64,000 nucleotides of DNA from Rosa chinensis. Lineage: Eukaryota > Streptophyta > Magnoliopsida > Rosales > Rosaceae. Below, one piece after another: positions 57,977-64,000 of this stretch (positions within the stretch are counted from its first letter, which is position 1; every line of letters starts with the position of its first letter). Both the position numbers and the translations under genes were made by a program. The notes beneath the pieces were generated by a model. That model was not told where the DNA came from. It did no database searches and saw only the letters and a program-made list of their open reading frames with translations. The DNA lies in NCBI RefSeq assembly GCF_002994745.2, contig NC_037094.1:15379501-15443500 (forward strand), in the 5' to 3' direction.

Positions 57977-58195
57977 TTTAGGGAAACGATATTTGAGAGA
58001 GAATTGATGTGTATTCTCATTGATAACAGGGACATCTTTATATAGAGGATTACAATGCATAGAATCCGAATCATACAAGGAAATGTAATCATATATTAAA
58101 TAGGAATATTTAGATTCTTTTAATTAAACCCTATTACCACTAGGTCAAGCAACCTAGAGTTGGGTCAGACACACAAATAAGGATTTACTTGAACA
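57977..58195 (-). repeat. Inferred 3' LTR of the Copia element
   Basis: The minus strand begins TGTTCAAGTAAATCCTTATT at 58195. It contains a TATA-like box and ends near ctctcaaatatcgtttccct. The outer border is uncertain because no sister LTR or target duplication was found. Confidence 0.5.
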
Positions 58196-61100
58196 CTCTC
58201 CCTTGTGTCGCCCAAACGCGGTGCTTCTCTCATTGCCTCGCTAAAAACCTTGCCGAGTAACAAAAACCTAGTGGGACAAAAATAACCTCGGTCGAAGGGG
58301 AAAAAGAGCACAACACACCATTTACGTTTTGAGACCATACATGTAGACACCTCGCCCTAATGTCTGCATCTCCCCCTAATGACTACGGTTATTGGAGTTC
58401 GGATAACTTCCGCAAACACATGTTTCTCTAAAGTGGAATTTAGGCAATGACTTAGTGAGCAAGTCTGCCATATTGTCCTCAGATCGAACCTAGTTCACTT
58501 TGATCTTAAGGAGAGTTTGTTGTTGCTGATTATACTTGGTGTTGTCGCTTTTGATGTAGCATTTGCTTCATTTGTTCAAAGCAAGCAGCATTATCCTAAA
58601 TACTCGTAGGCTCATCTGTGGTAGACTTCAAATCACAATTGTTTGAACATGTGTAACTATAGATCCAATCCATATACGTTCACGAATCATTTCGTGAAGA
58701 GAAATAATCTCTGCACGGTTCAAAGATATAGCGACTAAGGCTTGTTCTGTAAACCTCCAACATATCACGGTCTTTTCCCATGGTGAACACTTAACCAGTT
58801 TGAGAATAACCTTTGTATGGGTCAAAGAGATACCCAACATCAGCAAAACCTTCCAAAACAGTTATGTTGTTTTGGGATGGGGATAGAGGAAGCAGGCCAG
58901 TGTTGGCGGCGATCCTAGTGTGTGATGGGTCCGAATCCATCACCTCTCTGTAGGGATAGAACAAGCCTATATCAATCGTACATCTCAAGTACCGAATGAT
59001 ATATTTTACACCAATCCAATAGCGTCGCGTTGGCGCAGAGCTATATATAGCTAAAAAGTTCATGGCAAATGAGATGTCCGGTCTTGTGCATTGAGCTAAG
59101 TACAATAGTGCGCCTATTGTACTTAACTAGGACATTTCTGCCCCTAGAGCATCTTCGTCATCATCCTTTGAATGAAGATGATCATTTTCAGGATCAAGAC
59201 TATGGACGATCATGGGGGTGCTTGAAGCCTTGACCTTGTCAAAATGCCGAAGCATTTATCAACACGATGCTCAAGTTCTAAACCAAGACATAATCGTGTT
59301 CTCCCAAAATCCTTCATCTTAAACTAGGATTTCAAGTGTTTAGCGGTTTTCCTTAACTTTTTAAGGGCTTCCAATGAAGATCATGTCAAACATGAACCGC
59401 GATAGAATCCTAAACTTGTTATGGAAACGCGTGGGCATATCCCTTCCCAATCAAGTAGTCACTTTAGTAAGCGTTTCAATCTTATTGTAAACGCGCTCCG
59501 TGGTCTAGAGCCACTTGACTTGGGTAAATGAAGTTCACCACGAACCTTCATGTATATTCCCTATGTAGATCCCCATAGAGATACGTAATGACCACATTTG
59601 TAAGCTGCATAATCAGTTATTTGGAAACTACCAAACTGACAGGATAGTGGAGTGCAATGACATCCATTACGAGAGAATATGTCTCATCGTAGTCGATTCC
59701 AGGGCGTTTGGTGAGAAGCCTTGGCCAAAAGGCAAGATTGCCATCTCTTTTTCTCATCACGCTTTCTAACGAAGACCCATTAGTCAACATGTTTTATGTT
59801 AGGAGGAGTTGGCATCACTGGCTCAAAAACCTTCCTCTTCGTTAGAGAATCCAACTTAACCTGGATGACATCTTTCCGTTTAGGCCAAATCTCTCTACGT
59901 TGGCATTCATTCATCAACGGAGTGTGGTTTGATGTCATCGGACTCAAACAAACTCATGCACAAAGAAATGCGCAACTACATCATCAATTATGATGGAGCT
60001 TCTATCCCACGTCTCATGTACACTGTACACTAGTGTAATTTTCATAGAGCTCTATATTCTCAGGAATAGGTTCTGACGTTGAGGCATCCCCCAATGATAA
60101 CCATAACCCGGAAGATACTTATGAAACAGATTTTGAGTGTCAATGATCCAAGGATTGGTTTGTGCTAAAGCATTCTTCGAACCCATGGGCCTCCCCCATA
60201 TCCTAGCTGGGGCCATGGCCTGTAATGCCAGAGTGTCACTCTCTTTGGCGTTGGCGCCATGCCTACCTCTGTGTAGGGTGGCGCTACGTCCTCTCGTAGG
60301 GACGTCCTTCCTTGCAGGCATATTTGCAGCAAATGTGTGTGATCTCGTCACTTTAACAGGGATCAAGATGAGACATAGTGGGGACAGATCACGACAATTC
60401 CTGTTGTTCATACTGAACATTTGTGCTCTTATCTCCCCCTAACGACGGGAAGACTGTCTTATCAAAGTGACATCCTCAAATCTAGCGGTAAGGAGATCGC
60501 CTAGCAATGGCATTAAGTGTCGGACGATTGTTGGAATCTCAAATCCAACATAGTTGCCCATTCGTCTGTAAGGACCTATCATAGTGCATTGTGGCAGTGC
60601 AATTGACACATAAATGACACACTCAAATATGCGTAAGTACGATACTTGTACCCAGTCACTAGCTATAACGCAGAGGTACATTGAGTGGCAATGGGTCATA
60701 AACGAATTAACATAGCTGCATGCAATATTACATCACCCAAAGCGGATATAAGGAAATTAGTGTGCATTACCAATGTCCGGACTACCATCGTAGTCATTTT
60801 CGCAAGATCAATTGGGTGTGTTTATGGGAATATAATGTCCAACATTCGCAATCAGTAGAGGTATTGCAAAGGAGCTCATTTCCGTTCTCTATATGCGTTT
60901 TCGCATGGAATCCGTTGGCTATAGGGTACGATTTTCCCTAAGCACGTAAAGAGTTTCTGTGACAGTAATCAAGGTGCCATTTGGTAAGTGGAACTTGGGC
61001 TATTCCATGTCCTTGAATTAATACCGATGACCCAGCCATCGTAGTCACAAAGTAATATGCTCAGAATCAAAATTGAGTCATAATGAAAAGAACTCGAAAT

Positions 61101-62219
61101 TTTATTCATAAGCTAACGGAGTTACATCATTGTCTCTTTGACGAGAGAAAATCTAATCCAAAATGCTAGCTAATGCAAAACAATGGTAGTAGTCTAACTT
61201 CTTTCGGTAATTCCAAAATAAATGTGACCAGGTGAGTAAAGAGATGTCGATGGAGCAAGGCTCGCTTAAGTACCACTAATCTCATAACCTTCCTAGACAT
61301 CACACTTACTTTGGGTGAGCCTACTTTGAAGAAAAACTAAACCATTGGCATTCAGTACAAAAATATATGGCAATCGCCTATTACATCTTTTGGAAAAATA
61401 AAGACTTAAACAGAATTGGCTATCTAGATCATCTTCTTAATCTTCTTGTTCCACGTCGTGAGCTTCTCTTGCTTCACAATATGCTTTGTAGGCGGTGATA
61501 ATTTCTTCACGAGCTCTACAAATGTGTGCCCAATGACTAGATACTCCACATCGAGAACATACATCTCTTTGCTCAGACTCCATTGATTGAGGCGCTTTGA
61601 AAGTGTCATTTAGATGGCTCTTAGTGTTGGTGGTGCCACCAACATGGCCAGAGGCATTGCCTCCCTCTCTCTTTCCACGTTTACCTCTTCGGTTCCATGT
61701 TCGCCTATTTTGGCAGTTACCTTCCCAAGTAGAGCTATTATATGGACCAGAACATCCAGAAATATCCCTAAAATTAGGGTTTCAATCTTGGCGTCCTCTC
61801 TTAGAGGCACGACTATAATTAGATTCCGGAATATGCTATGTTTCCATGGATCTTGAATTATAGTTCTTCACAAGGATGTTGTCATGCTTTTCAACGACAT
61901 TCATAGCTCCAATAATCTCATGAAACCTTGTGATCCGTCCTGCAGTAACATTGATTCGATAGTTCTTAGCAGCCATCAATGCAGAGATGGGGAAGGTAGA
62001 GAGAGTCTTCTCAATCAACATCGCATCTGTGATCTCTTTACTACAGAATTCCATTAAGGATTTAATGCGAAGTGCTTCTGAGTTGTAGTCAAGAACTAAT
62101 TTAAAATCACAGAAGTGAGATGACATAGGCTATGCCATCTCACTTCTAGGTCAGGAAGCAGGGAGTCACGAACGTTGCCAAATGTTTCTTCAAGTGAGAC
62201 CCACAGTCTTCAGGGGTCT

Positions 62220-62485
62220 TCTTCATTTATACACTCGTACTGGAGCGAATCATCCATATGAAGAGTCATTAAGATGATGACTTTCACCTTATTTGCCTCT
62301 AAGGCTACTCTATTTGCTTCCAAAGCTTGAGTTTTGTCAACAGTTAGCATGTCCTGGCTAGGCTCAAGAATCGTATCCAGGATTCTATCGACCTTGAGAT
62401 GCTGGCGGACATCACGAACCCACCTGTGATATTCAGAGCCAGTTGTTCCTAATGGAGTAAAGTCCAATTTGTTCAGGTTACTCAT
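62220..62485 (-). pseudogene. Copia gag fragment
   Basis: The frame from the ATG at 62485 reads MSNLNKLDFTPLGTTGSEYH, RWVRDVRQHLKVDRILDTIL and on to MDDSLQYECINEEDP. This is the N-terminal gag (UBN2/retrotran_gag style) region of plant Copia elements. Later gag parts lie in other frames down to about 61440. Confidence 0.7.
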
Positions 62486-62486
62486 C

Positions 62487-63255
62487 CTAAAAGAGAACAA
62501 GAAATTAGGGTTAGTTTCAGAGAGTAAACGGCTACCACGAAAACATTTAAGATTTCTGAGCGTAGTTGCTCCCAAGAAATTATGAATTTCTGAGCGTAAT
62601 CGCTTCCAAGAAATTCAATTCCAAGAGGTATTGGATTAGATCGAAACAATGACGTAAGTGGTCGATCATAAATTCTCTACAAACTCTAAGTTTAGAGATC
62701 TCAACAAGCTCTAAAAGCTTGGAGTGAGCACGAACCCCCACTGTTCGGCTTAATTAGGTCTCCCCTATGATGAAGAAAGGGAGGTAGAAGAATGGAGTTT
62801 GCAAGTCCCCGAAAAAGAAGAGAAATTGAATTAAAAAAACTCTAAAAAGCGGGAATGTTTAGTAAAAAGTACCTTGAAATAGGTCGCTCGAAAATTTGGC
62901 CGGGAAAAAGTGGTCGGCAAAGTCACCGGTATCTGGAAAACTTGCTTGAAAATCTAGCCGAAAAAGTTTCCGGCGGTCGTTGACTGATGACGTGGTAGTG
63001 GGGTCCAGTGATAACGTGGTAGTGCTGCTGACGTGGCTTGCGTCAGTGGCTGCCGCTTGGGTTGCCTTTCTTCTCTTTTCTGCAGGTTTTCTGCATAAGG
63101 TTTAGTCGGTCGGTTCACCCACTTTTAGGCAGGTTTTTGTGCTTTTTCTTCCGGTTCCTGAATCGTCAAATTGAGAGTTGTCTGCTGACAAAATTTGGTT
63201 GAAATTGGATGCCCGGAAGATGGTGAAAGGGTGGAATATTTGCTGCGGGTTGTAT
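62487..63255. other. Gag leader sequence and unassigned DNA
   Basis: 62487-62760 looks like the untranslated stretch upstream of gag, with a direct repeat of atttctgagcgta at about 62550 and 62586. Beyond about 62760 nothing is recognised. Confidence 0.35.
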
Positions 63256-64000
63256 CGCTACTAAAAAAAATTGCATTCGCTTCGGCAATTTACGTCGCAA
63301 AAGCCTAGCATTAGCGACGGGATACACGACGACAGCTTTGCTGTTGCATACATTTGAGAAGTGTGCTACGGCAATTAAAAAGGGTTGCATGATTAAGGGT
63401 GGACACGACGTCGCATTCCGATGGGTGTTGTTTATTCAAGAGGACTCGGGTTCACGCTCTATTTGCCGTAGCTCTGTGGCAAGGCTCCCCAAATCGTTAT
63501 CTGCGTTGCACTCTCTCTGTTGGAGTTGGATCTCAAGATACTTCGCATCGTTTTCAGATCTATGGTAACCTATCCGGCTATCCGTTATTTCTTTCCATGT
63601 TGCCATTATCGCCATGTTGTCTCTCCTCTCCTCTCTCATGCTCATCTATTGTGTTGATCTTTGATTGTAATTTGGTATTGTGTGAATTTATGTGGATTTC
63701 ATTTGGGTCTGTTTAGGGCTCAAGATCTAATTTTGATTCGCTTTTCTTTCTGGGTATTCAGGATTTAATATTGGGAGAAGGACCTTTCCCCAAATGATCA
63801 GTCTCTCAGATTCACCCCAGAAATCGATTTTAGCTCCAGTAATGGGCATCCACTCAGCGCTCTGTCTTTCATGGTGGTCTGTTTCTTCGTTCTTCTCTTA
63901 TTATATGCTTTTGTTGTTCCATTTGCTCAGTTCTTGTGAAATTTCCTTGACTAATTAGTTCCATTAATTATTTGATTGGTTGCTTAGAAATTTGGATAGA
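63256..64000. other. Unassigned right end; possible CACTA-type terminus
   Basis: cgctactaaaaaaaattgc at 63256 and the following cgtcgcaaaagcctagcattagcgacgg resemble the end and subterminal repeats of plant CACTA elements (CACTAC…; tagcgacgg), with one change in the terminal pentamer. No opposite end is seen in the window. The frames at 63338-63716 match no family. Confidence 0.3.

Larger units (their letters stand above)
57977..62486 (-). mobile_element. Decayed Copia-type LTR retrotransposon, minus strand, 5' LTR not found
   Basis: Order on the minus strand is the Copia order. First is gag (MSNLNKLDFTPLGTTGSEYH from 62485). A zinc-knuckle region follows (CSRCGVSSHWAHICRA, about 61580-61530). 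Next are the integrase C-terminal part (IGPYRRMGNYVGFE; GDLLTARFEDV at about 60600-60470) and the linker GRPMGSKNAL (about 60200). Last are reverse transcriptase and following sequence to MYLAQCTRPDISFAMNFLA (59105). Many stops and frame breaks are present. A TGTTC…-type 3' LTR of about 220 bp is inferred at 57977-58195. It has a TATA-like ctatataaag at about 58036-58045 and lies downstream of the frame end and a gggggag purine run. No second LTR copy is seen to the right, so the element is truncated or rearranged. Confidence 0.8.

Overview
This window is nuclear DNA of a eudicot plant. Genes have GT-AG introns, the coding sequence is spread thinly, and most of the space is transposable elements. 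The closest protein resemblances I can recall are plant ones (plastid MurE ligase, signal peptide peptidase-like, TRM/DUF4378, MKK7/9-type kinase). The TRIM and MITE types suggest Rosaceae, but that is an impression, not a proof.

Host genes, left to right: (1) a signal peptide peptidase-like gene on the minus strand, cut by the left edge (1-2964); (2) an uncharacterised 584-residue hydrophilic protein, minus strand (13407-15161, leader to about 16330); (3) the plastid MurE-like ligase, minus strand, five coding exons with a 19-base last exon (17794-21708); (4) a TRM/LONGIFOLIA-type protein with DUF4378, plus strand, six coding exons (46431-49832); (5) an MKK7/MKK9-like pseudogene, plus strand, split by a TRIM inside the HRDIKPENLL motif (53398-54955); (6) a small secreted cysteine-rich peptide, minus strand (57308-57535).

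Mobile DNA fills the rest. 3611-6541 is a roughly 1 kb retroposon with an 1885-bp hAT-like element nested in it (perfect 8-bp target duplication). 6597-8529 holds a SINE, a long-TIR DNA element and a TTA-flanked MITE. 8953-10490 is a small MULE carrying a broken host-gene fragment. 11542-12819 is a Pack-MULE with a perfect 9-bp target duplication and a piece of an AGC kinase. 22781-33300 is a 10.5-kb MULE with two convergent, apparently intact genes: a 1021-residue Ulp1-type protease protein and a 723-residue MuDR transposase. 37426-43977 is a decayed LINE with a 15-bp target duplication and a probable solo LTR inside. Smaller units include a second SINE, two more MITEs, LINE tails, a second ~1 kb retroposon (55331-56320) and a decayed minus-strand Copia element (57977-62486).

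The most notable part is the 10.5-kb MULE. Its two genes are read toward each other, and between them lies a six-copy tandem repeat of about 170 bp. Its introns, spacers and flanks carry dozens of copies of a short inverted repeat around a G5/C5 run (CTACTG-GGGGG-CAGTAG and variants). The arms vary in a compensated way, and the small MULE at 8953-10490 carries the same motif, so this looks like a family-specific DNA or RNA structural signal.
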